This document shows positions 47,056 to 56,201 of a stretch of DNA of 64,000 bases, piece by piece (within the stretch, counting starts at the first letter, position 1; each line of letters opens with the position of its first letter). The DNA is from an uncultured Granulicatella sp. (lineage in GTDB: Bacteria > Bacillota > Bacilli > Lactobacillales > Aerococcaceae). Below the pieces are notes generated by a model that had not been told where the DNA came from, did not search any database, and saw nothing but the letters and a program-made list of their open reading frames with translations. Position numbers and translations under genes: made by a program. Location of the stretch: positions 8,801 to 72,800 of the forward strand of contig CAKPVL010000003.1 in NCBI GenBank assembly GCA_934193545.1, given 5' to 3'.

Positions 47056-48444
47056 TTATTTCCCTAAACAGAACTGGCTGAACAACTGTGTTAACAGCTC
47101 GTCTTGGACAGTATCGCCTGTGATTTCGCCCAAGAGATCCCACGCGCGGGTAAAATCGATCTGGATTAAATCAACGGGCATGCCCATGTCGACCCCATTC
47201 GCCACTTCTTGCAGCGCTTGTTCTGCCTTTTCAAGCAGCGCAATATGACGCGTGTTCGATAAGTACGTTGCGTCGCGCTCGTTCATTTGTCCTTGGAAGA
47301 AGTAATCAGCAATCTTTTCTTCCAATTGGTCGATGCCCTCTTTCTTCAGCATTGACGTTGTGACAATTTCGCTGTCTGTCGCGAATTCTTTGACCTTATC
47401 CATATTAATTTTCGTTGATAAGTCTGTCTTATTTAATAAAATAATGCGTTTGAAATCTTTCGTTTGTTCTAATAAGCGGAGGTCTTCGTCCATCAACTCT
47501 TCGCTTTGGTTCAAAATCAAGAGCACGAAATCCGCTTCGTTTAACGCTTTACGGCTTCGTTCCACCCCGATACGTTCAACCACGTCATCCGTTTCACGAA
47601 TTCCGGCCGTATCAATCAGCTGGAGCGGCACGCCTCGCACATTCACGTACTCTTCAATCGTGTCACGAGTCGTTCCAGCGATATCCGTTACGATGGCTTT
47701 CTCTTCGCGTAATAATACGTTCAATAGACTCGATTTTCCAACGTTTGGGCGTCCAACGATAGCGGTCTTCAATCCGTCACGCAAGATTTTTCCTTGGCTT
47801 GCCGTGTTTAGCAATGCGCGAATGCCTTGTGAGACTTGCTGCGTCTTCTCGCGCAACAGTTGCAAGGTCATTTCTTCTACGTCGTCGTATTCTGGATAGT
47901 CGATATTCACTTCCACTTGCGCTAAGGTATTTAAGATTTCTTGTCGTAAATTCTGAATTAACTTCGAGAGTTCTCCGTCGAGTTGGCGCATCGCCATTTG
48001 CATCGATTTATCTGTTTTCGCACGAATCAAATCCATCACGGCTTCTGCTTGCGATAAGTCGATACGTCCATTCAAGAAGGCGCGTTTTGTAAACTCACCA
48101 GGCTCGGCCAGGCGTGCTCCCATGCGAAGAACGAGTTGCAAGATGCGGTTAATCGCCACAATCCCACCGTGACAGTTGATTTCCACAACGTCCTCACGCG
48201 TAAAAGTCTTTGGCGCGCGAAGCACCGTCACCATCACTTCATCAATAACTTCATCGTTCTTTGGATCCACGATATGCCCATAGTGAATCGTATGACTTGG
48301 CTGTTCTTTTAATCGTTTGTCTTTCAATCGATACACTTCGTCGGCAATGCGAATCGCATCATCCCCACTAATACGAACAATTCCGATAGCCCCTTCGCCA
48401 GGCGCCGTTGAAATCGCCGCAATTGTATCAAATTCTGTCTGCAT
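47056..48444 (-). CDS. mnmE: tRNA modification GTPase MnmE (TrmE)
   Basis: 462 residues from the ATG at 48444 ([27 protein letters not shown]) with GTGAGGGA upstream; a GTG-initiated extension to 48519 runs through the leader hairpin and is rejected. A THF-binding N-terminus, Walker [11 protein letters not shown]3 [11 protein letters not shown]4 NKTD and the C-terminal CLGK (farnesyl-transfer-like Cys) are present. It acts with MnmG on tRNA U34 and uses potassium-dependent GTP hydrolysis. Confidence 0.97.
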   Translation of the reverse strand: MQTEFDTIAAISTAPGEGAIGIVRISGDDAIRIADEVYRLKDKRLKEQPSHTIHYGHIVDPKNDEVIDEVMVTVLRAPKTFTREDVVEINCHGGIVAINRILQLVLRMGARLAEPGEFTKRAFLNGRIDLSQAEAVMDLIRAKTDKSMQMAMRQLDGELSKLIQNLRQEILNTLAQVEVNIDYPEYDDVEEMTLQLLREKTQQVSQGIRALLNTASQGKILRDGLKTAIVGRPNVGKSSLLNVLLREEKAIVTDIAGTTRDTIEEYVNVRGVPLQLIDTAGIRETDDVVERIGVERSRKALNEADFVLLILNQSEELMDEDLRLLEQTKDFKRIILLNKTDLSTKINMDKVKEFATDSEIVTTSMLKKEGIDQLEEKIADYFFQGQMNERDATYLSNTRHIALLEKAEQALQEVANGVDMGMPVDLIQIDFTRAWDLLGEITGDTVQDELLTQLFSQFCLGK

Positions 48445-48476
48445 ACTATCCCTCACTTCCGTTTCATTGCACAAAA

Positions 48477-48522
48477 AAAGTGCACACTCCACCCCTTCGT
48501 CCTCGTGGGTGGCTCGCACTTT
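48477..48522 (-). promoter_or_regulatory. Terminator-like hairpin in the mnmE leader (candidate attenuator)
   Basis: On the minus strand AAAGTGC and CCACCC pair with GGGTGG and GCACTTT around a 12-nt loop, and seven T follow. TATAAT at 48549-48554 would start a transcript about 20 nt before the hairpin. No gene ends upstream of it, since the neighbouring aminotransferase gene is divergent, so it terminates in the mnmE leader rather than behind a gene. Confidence 0.65.
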
Positions 48523-48644
48523 GACTGCTAACCGATATTCTCAAAGAGATTATACACTATTTTCCTTAGAATTCATAGGCAGAAAGATAGATTGGATAAA
48601 TTCCCAGCGTTTTTTATTTTCTTTGTAAAATTCTATACTTCTCG

Positions 48645-48673
48645 TTGCACTCTTTCTCAAAACAAGATACAAT
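48645..48673 (+). promoter_or_regulatory. Promoter of the 48.7 kb aminotransferase
   Basis: TTGCAC (48645-48650), 17-bp spacer, TACAAT (48668-48673), about 28 bp before the start codon. Confidence 0.75.
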
Positions 48674-48701
48674 TTCCCTATGAATAAAAAGGAGGATTCC
48701 T

Positions 48702-49868
48702 ATGACAGTAGAACATCCATTTAACAAAATCGTAGAAGGCATTGCAGTTTCTGATATTCGTCAATTCGACGCAGAAGTTTCTACAATTCCTGGCATTATC
48801 AAATTAACTCTTGGAGAACCAAACTTTGACACGCCTGAGCATATTAAAGAGGCGGCTATCCAAGCGATTAAAGACAACCACTCACATTACACACCAAACT
48901 CAGGGATTCCTGAATTACGACAAGCTGCGGCTGAGTATTACAACAAGAAATTTAATTTCAATTACACAGCGGACCAAGTGATCACAACAATCGGGGCAAC
49001 GGAAGGAATTAACGCTAGCTTACAAGCCATCTTAAACCCTGGCGACACAGTGATCGTGCCAACACCAGTCTTCCCGCTATACTTGCCAATCACATTGGTG
49101 AACCAAGGGAACTTCATTACGGTGGACACAAGTAACGACGGCTTCGTTTTAACAGCCGACAAATTACGCGAAACCATCGAAGCGAACCCAGACAAAAACT
49201 TCAAAGCGGTTGTTCTTGTATACCCAAGTAACCCAACAGGTGTGACTTACTCTAAAGAACAATTAGAAGACTTAGCCGAAGTCATCAAAGAGTACAAGCT
49301 ATGGGCGCTTTGCGATGAAGTCTACGCAGAATTAACATACGACAAGACTCACTACTCTCTTGCGAATATTTTACCGGACCAAACGATTGTCATCACTGGT
49401 TTGTCAAAATCACACGCGATGACAGGATGGCGTATCGGATTCATCTTAGGACCAACACACTTCATGAACGAAGTCGTAAAAACTCACCAATACATGGTGA
49501 CAGCTCCAACAAGCTTTGCGCAATACGGAGCGCTTGCGGCAATGTTACACGGCCAAGATGACTGCGCGAAAATGATGGTTGAATATAGCGAACGTCGTGA
49601 CTACCTTGCTGCTGAGTTGAAGAAACTTGGCTTCGAAGTGGCAAGTCCTGACGGAGCGTTCTACTTATTCGCGAAAATTCCTGCAAAATGCGGTACTGAC
49701 TCATGGGCTTTTGTTCGTGACCTTGCTCCAAAAGCAAAAGTAGCGCTGATTCCTGGGGTATCTTTTGGACCTGGTGGCGAAAGCTATGTTCGTTTCAGTT
49801 ACGCTGCTTCAATGGAAAACTTAAAAGAAGTTGTCGCTCGTTTAACAACTTACTTAGCAAACATCTAA
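48702..49868 (+). CDS. Class I/II PLP-dependent aminotransferase (aspartate or aromatic type)
   Basis: 388 residues with fold-type I features: GATEGINASLQAILNPGD, YPSNPTG, the PLP lysine in ITGLSKSHAMTGWRIGF and RFSYAAS (substrate-carboxylate Arg). It is of the subgroup that includes AspC, AraT and PatA (N-acetyl-LL-diaminopimelate aminotransferase). The precise amino acid cannot be told from the sequence. Monocistronic with AAGGAGG and a strong terminator. Confidence 0.88.
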   Translation: MTVEHPFNKIVEGIAVSDIRQFDAEVSTIPGIIKLTLGEPNFDTPEHIKEAAIQAIKDNHSHYTPNSGIPELRQAAAEYYNKKFNFNYTADQVITTIGATEGINASLQAILNPGDTVIVPTPVFPLYLPITLVNQGNFITVDTSNDGFVLTADKLRETIEANPDKNFKAVVLVYPSNPTGVTYSKEQLEDLAEVIKEYKLWALCDEVYAELTYDKTHYSLANILPDQTIVITGLSKSHAMTGWRIGFILGPTHFMNEVVKTHQYMVTAPTSFAQYGALAAMLHGQDDCAKMMVEYSERRDYLAAELKKLGFEVASPDGAFYLFAKIPAKCGTDSWAFVRDLAPKAKVALIPGVSFGPGGESYVRFSYAASMENLKEVVARLTTYLANI

Positions 49869-49929
49869 CATTTTTCGCCTTTATAGTTTATATACTATAT
49901 CGTTTTTATTTTAAAAAATGCAGAGGAAT

Positions 49930-49963
49930 AACACGCAATTACCATATATGGTAATTGCGTGTT
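49930..49963 (+). terminator. Terminator of the aminotransferase gene
   Basis: AACACGCAATTACCATA and TATGGTAATTGCGTGTT form a fully self-complementary stem followed by TTTTTT. Confidence 0.88.
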
Positions 49964-50058
49964 TTTTCTTTCTGAATTTTTTTCGTTTCCTATTGCAATA
50001 GGGTGTTCCGCTTGATAAAAAGGGGGCTTAATATCACGATAGTGAATCAAATAAAAAT

Positions 50059-50100
50059 AAAAGAGCTAAAATTATCATATATGATAATTTTAGCTCTTTT
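50059..50100 (-). terminator. Terminator of sdaAB-sdaAA-msrA
   Basis: A 42-nt perfect palindrome, AAAAGAGCTAAAATTATCATA and its complement, ends two bases before the msrA stop. Its centre (ATCATATATGAT) resembles that of the terminator 100 bp to the left. Confidence 0.85.
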
Positions 50101-50102
50101 CC

Positions 50103-50624
50103 TTATTTCCAAATACTTTCGATAAAAGTGTCGCGACCTGAAAGTCCGCGGTAACGTTTATAGTGTTCTGGATCCTTCTTGTAGAAATCTTGGTGATATT
50201 CTTCAGCAGGATAGAACGTGCTTGCAGGCTCGATTTTTGTCACGATATCTTTTTTGAATCGTCCGCTGGCTTGCAAGGCTGCTTTGGAAGCTTCCGCAAT
50301 CTTTCTTTGTTCTTCTGAATGATAGAAGATGACTGGTCGGTATGAATCTCCACGGTCCACGAATTGTCCCATTGCATCCGTTGGGTCCGTTTGTTGCCAG
50401 TAGACTTCTACGAGTTTTTCATAAGGGAATACTTCTGGGTCGAACGTGATTTGCACGGCCTCTGTATGTCCTGTTGTTCCACTACATACTTCCTTGTATG
50501 TCGGATTTTCTTTGTGGCCACCTGTGTATCCTGAGATTACAGACTCGATTCCTGGTTGGCTATCAAATGGCTTCACCATGCACCAGAAACAGCCTCCTGC
50601 AAATGTAGCAATTTCTTTTGCCAT
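50103..50624 (-). CDS. msrA: Peptide methionine (S)-S-oxide reductase MsrA
   Basis: 173 residues with GGCFWCM (catalytic Cys), [27 protein letters not shown] and [13 protein letters not shown]. It reduces methionine-S-sulfoxide in proteins. It follows the serine dehydratase genes by 11 bp and has AGGAGG, so it is in the same transcript. Confidence 0.96.
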   Translation of the reverse strand: MAKEIATFAGGCFWCMVKPFDSQPGIESVISGYTGGHKENPTYKEVCSGTTGHTEAVQITFDPEVFPYEKLVEVYWQQTDPTDAMGQFVDRGDSYRPVIFYHSEEQRKIAEASKAALQASGRFKKDIVTKIEPASTFYPAEEYHQDFYKKDPEHYKRYRGLSGRDTFIESIWK

Positions 50625-50635
50625 GTGTATTCCTC

Positions 50636-51538
50636 CTACTCTTGTTCCGGGTTCAAGGAAACATCTTCCCCGAAAATGCGCATCTTAATCGCAATCCCCG
50701 TTCTTGTGCCTGCCGTTCCACCGAGTCCCGTTTCACGGAGTTCTCGTGGCATTCTTAGTCCGATACTGCGCATCGCTTCGATGGTTTCATCGGCTGGAAT
50801 CACGTTTGTAATTCCGGCAAGTGCCATATCTGCGGCAATCAAGGCATTCCCTGCACCAATCGCATTTCTCTTCACGCACGGCACTTCTACAAGACCGGCT
50901 ACAGGGTCACAAACGAGCCCTAATAAATTTCCAAGCGCTGTCGCAAAGGCTTCGGAACTTTCTTGCGGCGTTCCCCCGGCTGCTTCAACGGCTGCGGCTG
51001 CGGCCATCGCACTGGCACTTCCGACTTCGGCTTGGCATCCACCTGTCGCTCCGGCAATCATCGCGTTATTGGCTACGACCATCCCGAAGGCTGCCGAAGT
51101 GAAGAGAAAACGCACTTGTTGTTCATGGTTCAAGTTCATCGTATCGGCAATCGAGAACACAACTCCTGGCAGTGTTCCACTCGCCCCTGCTGTCGGCGTT
51201 GCACACACAAGCCCCATCGCAGCATTCACTTCGTTTGTTCCAAGCGCGTATTGCACCCCCGCTAGAACACTATCGCCCGACAATGTTTTCCCACGTTCAC
51301 GATACTTCTTCATCTTCAACGCGTCGCCACCCGTTAAGCCTGTTGGAGAGAACACGCCCTCTCCTTCCACGCTTCGTTCAACGGCGTTCTTCATCGTTTG
51401 TAAGTTTTTTTCCATTTTCTCCCAGATGTACTCACGACTTTGCTGGGTCATTTCCATTTCCTGTTCAATCATGATTTCCGAAATGGGCTTCTTTTGTTCT
51501 GTTGCTAATGCTACCAATTCTTTAATGGTCGAAAACAT
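50636..51538 (-). CDS. sdaAA: L-serine dehydratase, iron-sulfur type, alpha subunit
   Basis: 300 residues. Contains the FeS cysteines in [22 protein letters not shown] context ([41 protein letters not shown]). With the beta subunit it deaminates L-serine to pyruvate with an oxygen-sensitive 4Fe-4S cluster. Located 21 bp after sdaAB. Confidence 0.95.
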   Translation of the reverse strand: MFSTIKELVALATEQKKPISEIMIEQEMEMTQQSREYIWEKMEKNLQTMKNAVERSVEGEGVFSPTGLTGGDALKMKKYRERGKTLSGDSVLAGVQYALGTNEVNAAMGLVCATPTAGASGTLPGVVFSIADTMNLNHEQQVRFLFTSAAFGMVVANNAMIAGATGGCQAEVGSASAMAAAAAVEAAGGTPQESSEAFATALGNLLGLVCDPVAGLVEVPCVKRNAIGAGNALIAADMALAGITNVIPADETIEAMRSIGLRMPRELRETGLGGTAGTRTGIAIKMRIFGEDVSLNPEQE

Positions 51539-51559
51539 TGCAAACTTCCTTCCTCATCA

Positions 51560-52237
51560 TCACGCAAACATATAGATGTCATGCGTTTTTCTTAATGTTT
51601 GTATTTGTTCTTTTAATTCTGGGGATAATAAATCAACAAGCTCATATCCCATCATTTGGCTATCTTCTGTCATTTCCACTCGCTGTTTTGAAATGGTCAC
51701 GCCATGTTCTTGCAGCAAGCTGTATAAAACTGGCATTTTCCCAAGAGGAACCACTTCAAGCAAGATTGGAAGAGGACCTGTAAGCTCCATCTTAAAGCCA
51801 TCGACCTCGATGACCTTCACTTCCACCGCTCCGCCACCAACAGAGGTCCCGATAAGGCGAATCGTACGCTTCTCATCGCTCAAGATTAAATCTGCGGTAT
51901 TCGCGTGATTCACAGGGCTTGGTTCTTTTCGTTCGACAAATTCAATATGCATTCCTTCGGACTTGGCAATCTCAACGGCACGTGGCACGCGTTCATCGTC
52001 TGTCGCAAAGCCTAAGATTCCGCTAATAATCGCAAAATCCGTTCCATGTCCCTTATGCGTTTCGGCAAATGACTCATAATAGTCGCATCTCACGCTTTTT
52101 GGCGTTCCACCGAACAACTGTCTCGCAAGAGCACCAATCGCAATCGCTCCAGCAGTATGTGAAGAAGAAGGACCTACCATAATCGGACCAATAATATCAA
52201 AACAACTCTTATAATTTTGTACTTTATTTCCTTCCAT
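51560..52237 (-). CDS. sdaAB: L-serine dehydratase, iron-sulfur type, beta subunit
   Basis: 225 residues opening with SCFDIIGPIMVGPSSSHTAGA, the signature of the SDH beta domain, and ending with an ACT-like stretch (LLEVVPLGKMPVLYSLLQEHGVTI) that is a probable serine-sensing domain. Operon sdaAB-sdaAA-msrA with its own promoter inside the end of the rpiR gene. Confidence 0.95.
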   Translation of the reverse strand: MEGNKVQNYKSCFDIIGPIMVGPSSSHTAGAIAIGALARQLFGGTPKSVRCDYYESFAETHKGHGTDFAIISGILGFATDDERVPRAVEIAKSEGMHIEFVERKEPSPVNHANTADLILSDEKRTIRLIGTSVGGGAVEVKVIEVDGFKMELTGPLPILLEVVPLGKMPVLYSLLQEHGVTISKQRVEMTEDSQMMGYELVDLLSPELKEQIQTLRKTHDIYMFA

Positions 52238-52263
52238 GTCGGCACTCCTTTCTTTGCTTTACT

Positions 52264-52292
52264 ATCGTATCAGTATACGCCTTTAATGTAAA
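52264..52292 (-). promoter_or_regulatory. Promoter of sdaAB
   Basis: TTTACA (52287-52292), 17-bp spacer, TACGAT (52264-52269) on the minus strand, starting at the rpiR stop codon. Confidence 0.55.
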
Positions 52293-53063
52293 TTATTTTT
52301 GGCCGGCAACTCGTATTGCGTACGCATCGAGTAAGATTCGGCTGATGACTTGCAGCGGTAAGCGCGAGCGAACTTCATAATCTGGGAAATACGAACTCTC
52401 TGATTTATACCCAACAAACGTGATATCACTGAGTTTTGCTAAAGGACTCGCTCCATTTGCGGTCAATAAAATAACCGGCACTTCATTTTGTTGACAAACA
52501 CGCGCTGCTTCCACCAATTCTTCGGTATGTCCATTTAACGAGATAATAATCGCCACATCTTGGGCGTTTAAACGGTGACTAATCGTGCGGATAATATTTG
52601 GATCCACATACTGTTCGCAGGTGCGCTCCAAAAGATGGAGTTTGATTTCCATCTCCGTTGCAATCATTTCACTGAGGCCACGCGAAAATAAATACACTCG
52701 TTGCGCCCCAAAAATCGCTTGAACGGCATCCTCAATCGTTTTACTGTCCAGCTGTTCAATCGTTCGACGCACTTCCTGCTCGTTTTTCACAACAACGGCT
52801 TGAATCTTTTGGTCGACAGCCTCCAAGCTCTTGAAGGTCGATAATCCCTCGTTTGTAAACCGATATTGTTTCTTCAAATCATGTTTAAAGCTCGTAAAGC
52901 CGTCATATCCCAATTTCTTCATCGTGCGCACAATCGATGCCGTGGATACATTCGCATCTTCACTCAACTTCACAATCGAGATGGACGGGATTTCATCCAG
53001 ATGCTGTTCGATGTAAGCAAGCAGATATTTCTCCGTATTTGTTAGACCTTGTGTATTGAACAT
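52293..53063 (-). CDS. RpiR-family transcriptional regulator (HTH plus SIS)
   Basis: 256 residues with an N-terminal HTH_6 domain (about 1-75: SIVKLSEDANVSTASIVRTMKKLGYDGFTSFK) and a C-terminal SIS domain (about 120-250: IFGAQRVYLFSRGLSEMIATEMEIKL, and DVAIIISLNGHTEELVEAA). SIS domains of this family bind phosphorylated sugars. It is divergent from the PfkB-PTS genes, which it very likely controls. Confidence 0.88.
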   Translation of the reverse strand: MFNTQGLTNTEKYLLAYIEQHLDEIPSISIVKLSEDANVSTASIVRTMKKLGYDGFTSFKHDLKKQYRFTNEGLSTFKSLEAVDQKIQAVVVKNEQEVRRTIEQLDSKTIEDAVQAIFGAQRVYLFSRGLSEMIATEMEIKLHLLERTCEQYVDPNIIRTISHRLNAQDVAIIISLNGHTEELVEAARVCQQNEVPVILLTANGASPLAKLSDITFVGYKSESSYFPDYEVRSRLPLQVISRILLDAYAIRVAGQK

Positions 53064-53078
53064 GCGAACTCTCCATTC

Positions 53079-53122
53079 TGTAAAGATTTACAAATGTTAA
53101 CCTCATTTTGGGAAACATTTAC
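53079..53122. promoter_or_regulatory. Candidate RpiR operator between rpiR and the PTS genes
   Basis: TGTAAA-GA-TTTACA (53079-53092) is a perfect dyad, and TTTACA recurs at 53117-53122 near ACATTT. The half-sites TTTACAAATGTT and AACATTTACA suggest two dimer sites. Confidence 0.45.
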
Positions 53123-53171
53123 AGTGTGTCATATGTAATAATAAGTATAGCAAAAAAAGCTTGGAGGTGAA

Positions 53172-54092
53172 ATGATGATTTATACGTGTACGATGAATTT
53201 AGCCATCGATTTGTTCATTAAAACCCCGCAAATGCTACCGTCTGAAGTGAACCGAACCGACGAGGCTGTTTACATGCCAAATGGAAAAGGCGTGAACGTC
53301 AGCTTCATCTTAAAAGAACTCGGAATTGATAGCACAGCCACTGGTTTTAAAGCAGGTTTTACTGGCCAATTTATCGAGGAAGAACTGCAAAAGGCAGGCA
53401 TCCAAACACAATTCGTTAAGGTAGACGGAATTACTCGTATCAATGTGTTCACGCAAGTCGTGGCCACAAACGAAGAATTCAAACTCGTTAACCAAGGCCC
53501 AAGTGTTACACCCGATCAAGAAGCTTCTCTTCTAGCCATCGTGGAAAACATGAACGCCGACGATATTTTGTTTGTTTCTGGAAGTCATCCTGAAGGCATC
53601 ACGCGTGCCACTTACGAGAAAATCGCAAAAGCGTCGCAGCAACGTGGCTTTAAGTTTATTCTCGACACTTCCGCTCATTTTGTACCGGAACTATTGGGTT
53701 ACAAACCATATCTCATCAAACCAAATGACGAAGAATTAGCCGGATGGTTTGGATTGAAGGACATTAGCCTTGAGGAAATTAAGGACTGCGGTCGTAAACT
53801 CCTCGAACAAGGTGCTCAAAACGTCATCGTTTCTTTAGGCGACAAGGGAGCCATTCTCTTCACACCAACTGAAACGATTCATGTCACAGCACCAAACGGC
53901 GAAGTTGTCAATACTGCCTGTGCAGGAGATACACTTCTTGCAACCTTCGTAGGAAGCCAGTTGCAAGGTTTATCCGATGAAGAAGCACTGATCAAAGCCG
54001 TCGCAGCGGGAAGCTCAACCGCGTTTAGACCTGGTTTGACAGACTTCAAGGACGTTCCTACATTAATGCAACAAATCAAACGAGTATCCTAA
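53172..54092 (+). CDS. PfkB-family kinase, 1-phosphofructokinase or tagatose-6-phosphate kinase
   Basis: 306 residues, starting after TTGGAGG. It has the 1-PFK/LacC pattern: PNGKGVNVSFILKELG near 37-52, GFKAGFTGQFIEE, and the catalytic-base segment NTACAGDTLLATF near 250. The usual GAGD is CAGD here; the Asp is kept. With the fructose-type PTS downstream it would phosphorylate fructose-1-phosphate; with agaS and lacD further on it could phosphorylate tagatose-6-phosphate to the bisphosphate. The sequence does not settle which. Confidence 0.85.
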   Translation: MMIYTCTMNLAIDLFIKTPQMLPSEVNRTDEAVYMPNGKGVNVSFILKELGIDSTATGFKAGFTGQFIEEELQKAGIQTQFVKVDGITRINVFTQVVATNEEFKLVNQGPSVTPDQEASLLAIVENMNADDILFVSGSHPEGITRATYEKIAKASQQRGFKFILDTSAHFVPELLGYKPYLIKPNDEELAGWFGLKDISLEEIKDCGRKLLEQGAQNVIVSLGDKGAILFTPTETIHVTAPNGEVVNTACAGDTLLATFVGSQLQGLSDEEALIKAVAAGSSTAFRPGLTDFKDVPTLMQQIKRVS

Positions 54093-54118
54093 CTCGGGAA
54101 AATAAAGGAGGAAATACA

Positions 54119-55522
54119 ATGACAAAATATGATATTATCGCTGCCACTGGGTGTCCGACAGGAATTGCGCACACTTATATGGCACAAGAAGCGCTCGAGC
54201 AAGCCGCTAAAAAAGCAGGAGTAACAATTAAAGTCGAAACACACGGACAAATCGGTGTCGAAAACGAATTGACTCCCGAAGAAATCGCAAATGCAAAAGC
54301 AGTCATCATCGCTGCTGACAAGGACGTTCAACCACAACGTTTCGTAAACAAAAAGATTATCGACGTTTCAGTTGGACAAGGAATTAAAAATGCCGACGAA
54401 TTAGTCGCACAAGCTCTTCGCGGAGAAGGTGTTGTGAAATACCACTCTGACGATGCAGCTGTTGAAGCTTCAGAAGCTCCACAATCTTCTAACGTTGGTA
54501 AGAGCTCTATTGGTCGTGAAATTTACAAGCACTTGATGAACGGTGTATCTCACATGCTTCCATTCGTTGTTGGTGGTGGGGTTCTAATCGCGATTTCATT
54601 TGCCGTATTCGGAATTTACTCATTCGATCCAAATCACGAAACATACAATGCCTTTTCTGCTCAATTAAAAGAAATTGGTGGTTTGGCAATGGGCTTAATG
54701 ACTCCAGTTCTAGCAGCCTACATTGCACAAAGTATTGGGAACCGTCCAGCATTAGTGAGCGGTTTTGTTGCAGGTTTAATGGCAAGTAATGGTGGCGCAG
54801 GATTCCTTGGCGGTATCGTCGGTGGTTTCTTCGCAGGTTACTTAGTGGTTCTTTTAGAAAAATTATTCAAAGGACTACCAAAAACATTAGATGGTCTTAA
54901 AGCTATTTTCTTATATCCTTTATTAGGCGTATTCATTACTGGTTTATTTATGAGTGTCATCGTTAGTCCAATGGCTGGTATCAACCAATCATTAATGGAT
55001 TTCTTAAAAGGATTCCAAGATCAAAACCCAGTTCTTCTTGGCCTTGTAATCGGATGTATGTGTGCCTTTGATATGGGTGGTCCAGTAAACAAAGCGGCAT
55101 ACGTTACAGGTACAGTTCTTCTTGGTGAAGGAAATACAGCATTCATGGCTGGGGTTTCTGCAGCATGTATCGCTCCTCCACTTATCACAACTGTTGCCGT
55201 ATTATTATTCAAAAACCGTTTCGATACTAACGAACGTAATGCTGGTTTAGTCAACTTCATCTTAGGTTCAACTCACATTACTGAAGGAGCTATTCCTTTC
55301 GTTGCCAAAGATCCACTTCGCGCAATGCCTTCAATGATGTTAGGTTCTTCAATCGCTGCAATTTTAACTTACTTATTCGGTGTACAAGTACCTGCTCCTC
55401 ACGGTGGATTCTTAGTATTACCAGTTGTAACACATCCTTTCTTATGGGTATTAGCGATTGCGATTGGTTCTGTTGTCGGCGGTCTTGTTCTTGGAGCAAC
55501 TCGTAAACCACTTTCTGAATAA
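54119..55522 (+). CDS. PTS fructose-type EIIBC component
   Basis: 467 residues: EIIB domain at 1-100 (phosphorylated Cys12 in ATGCPTGIAHT) and an EIIC domain with about nine membrane segments (MLPFVVGGGVLIAISFAVFG; GGPVNKAAYV; TEGAIPFVAKDP). It takes up and phosphorylates a ketose-type sugar together with the separate EIIA encoded next. The fructose family also includes members for mannose derivatives and tagatose. AAAGGAGG at the start. Confidence 0.93.
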   Translation: MTKYDIIAATGCPTGIAHTYMAQEALEQAAKKAGVTIKVETHGQIGVENELTPEEIANAKAVIIAADKDVQPQRFVNKKIIDVSVGQGIKNADELVAQALRGEGVVKYHSDDAAVEASEAPQSSNVGKSSIGREIYKHLMNGVSHMLPFVVGGGVLIAISFAVFGIYSFDPNHETYNAFSAQLKEIGGLAMGLMTPVLAAYIAQSIGNRPALVSGFVAGLMASNGGAGFLGGIVGGFFAGYLVVLLEKLFKGLPKTLDGLKAIFLYPLLGVFITGLFMSVIVSPMAGINQSLMDFLKGFQDQNPVLLGLVIGCMCAFDMGGPVNKAAYVTGTVLLGEGNTAFMAGVSAACIAPPLITTVAVLLFKNRFDTNERNAGLVNFILGSTHITEGAIPFVAKDPLRAMPSMMLGSSIAAILTYLFGVQVPAPHGGFLVLPVVTHPFLWVLAIAIGSVVGGLVLGATRKPLSE

Positions 55523-55554
55523 TCGACTTTTAGAAAGAACTTAGGAGGTTGAAA

Positions 55555-56004
55555 ATGTTAATTAGTAAAGAATCTATTTTCTTAAATGAAAATCTTACTT
55601 CTCAAGAAGAAGTGTTTCACTTCATCGCTCAAAAAGCCGTATCACTAGGTGTTTCAGCAGACGAAAACGCCGTGTACAACGGACTTGTAGAACGTGAACA
55701 ACAAGGAACAACAGGAATGATGGACGGATTTGCGATTCCACATGCAAAATCAAGTGCCATCACAACTCCAAAAATCGTCATCGTTCGTCTTAGTGACGGA
55801 ATTGACTGGAACAGCATGGATGGAAAACCAACTTCATTCATCTTCAGCTTATTAATTCCAGATGGCGAAGCAGGAACGACTCACCTTAAATTATTAGCAA
55901 CCGTAGCTCGTATGCTAATGAAAGCTGATGTCAAAGAAGCTTTATTAGGTGCTACAACTGCTGAACAACTTGAAGAAGTATTAAATAGTCATTTAGCAGG
56001 ATAA
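55555..56004 (+). CDS. PTS fructose-type EIIA component
   Basis: 149 residues from the ATG with AGGAGG six bases before; an upstream in-frame TTG is not used. The phosphorylation site His63 lies in DGFAIPHAKSSA. It hands phosphate from HPr to the EIIB domain of the preceding gene. The operon ends in a strong terminator just after. Confidence 0.93.
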   Translation: MLISKESIFLNENLTSQEEVFHFIAQKAVSLGVSADENAVYNGLVEREQQGTTGMMDGFAIPHAKSSAITTPKIVIVRLSDGIDWNSMDGKPTSFIFSLLIPDGEAGTTHLKLLATVARMLMKADVKEALLGATTAEQLEEVLNSHLAG

Positions 56005-56012
56005 CCCACTCG

Positions 56013-56046
56013 CCAGGAGAGAAAGCACAAAACCGTTCTCTCCTGG
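56013..56046 (+). terminator. Terminator of the kinase-EIIBC-EIIA operon
   Basis: CCAGGAGAGAA and TTCTCTCCTGG pair, followed by TATTTTTATT, starting 9 bases after the EIIA stop. Confidence 0.9.
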
Positions 56047-56115
56047 TATTTTTATTCATTTTCCTGAAATTCAGTTGAAAATCCTCAGAATCCCTCTATT
56101 TTTCACCAAACGCTA

Positions 56116-56168
56116 TTGACGAAAGCATTAAAAAAACTTACAATGGTATTAACTGGTAGTGACCAGTT
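56116..56168 (+). promoter_or_regulatory. Promoter and GntR/UTRA-type operator of gntR-agaS-nagA-lacD
   Basis: TTGACG (56116-56121), 17-bp spacer and TACAAT (56139-56144) form a strong promoter. AACTGGTAGTGACCAGTT (56151-56168) is an inverted repeat over the transcription start that resembles the NagR/DasR-type site (ACTGGTCTAGACCAGT), so the operon is likely repressed by its own first gene. Confidence 0.85.
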
Positions 56169-56201
56169 GTAGAAGAGTTTTTTACGAAAGGAGGAACCGA
56201 T

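Noticed and set aside
48444..48519. GTG-initiated extension of mnmE
   Set aside because: It would begin within the leader hairpin with no ribosome site, while the ATG at 48444 has GTGAGGGA and starts the family N-terminus.
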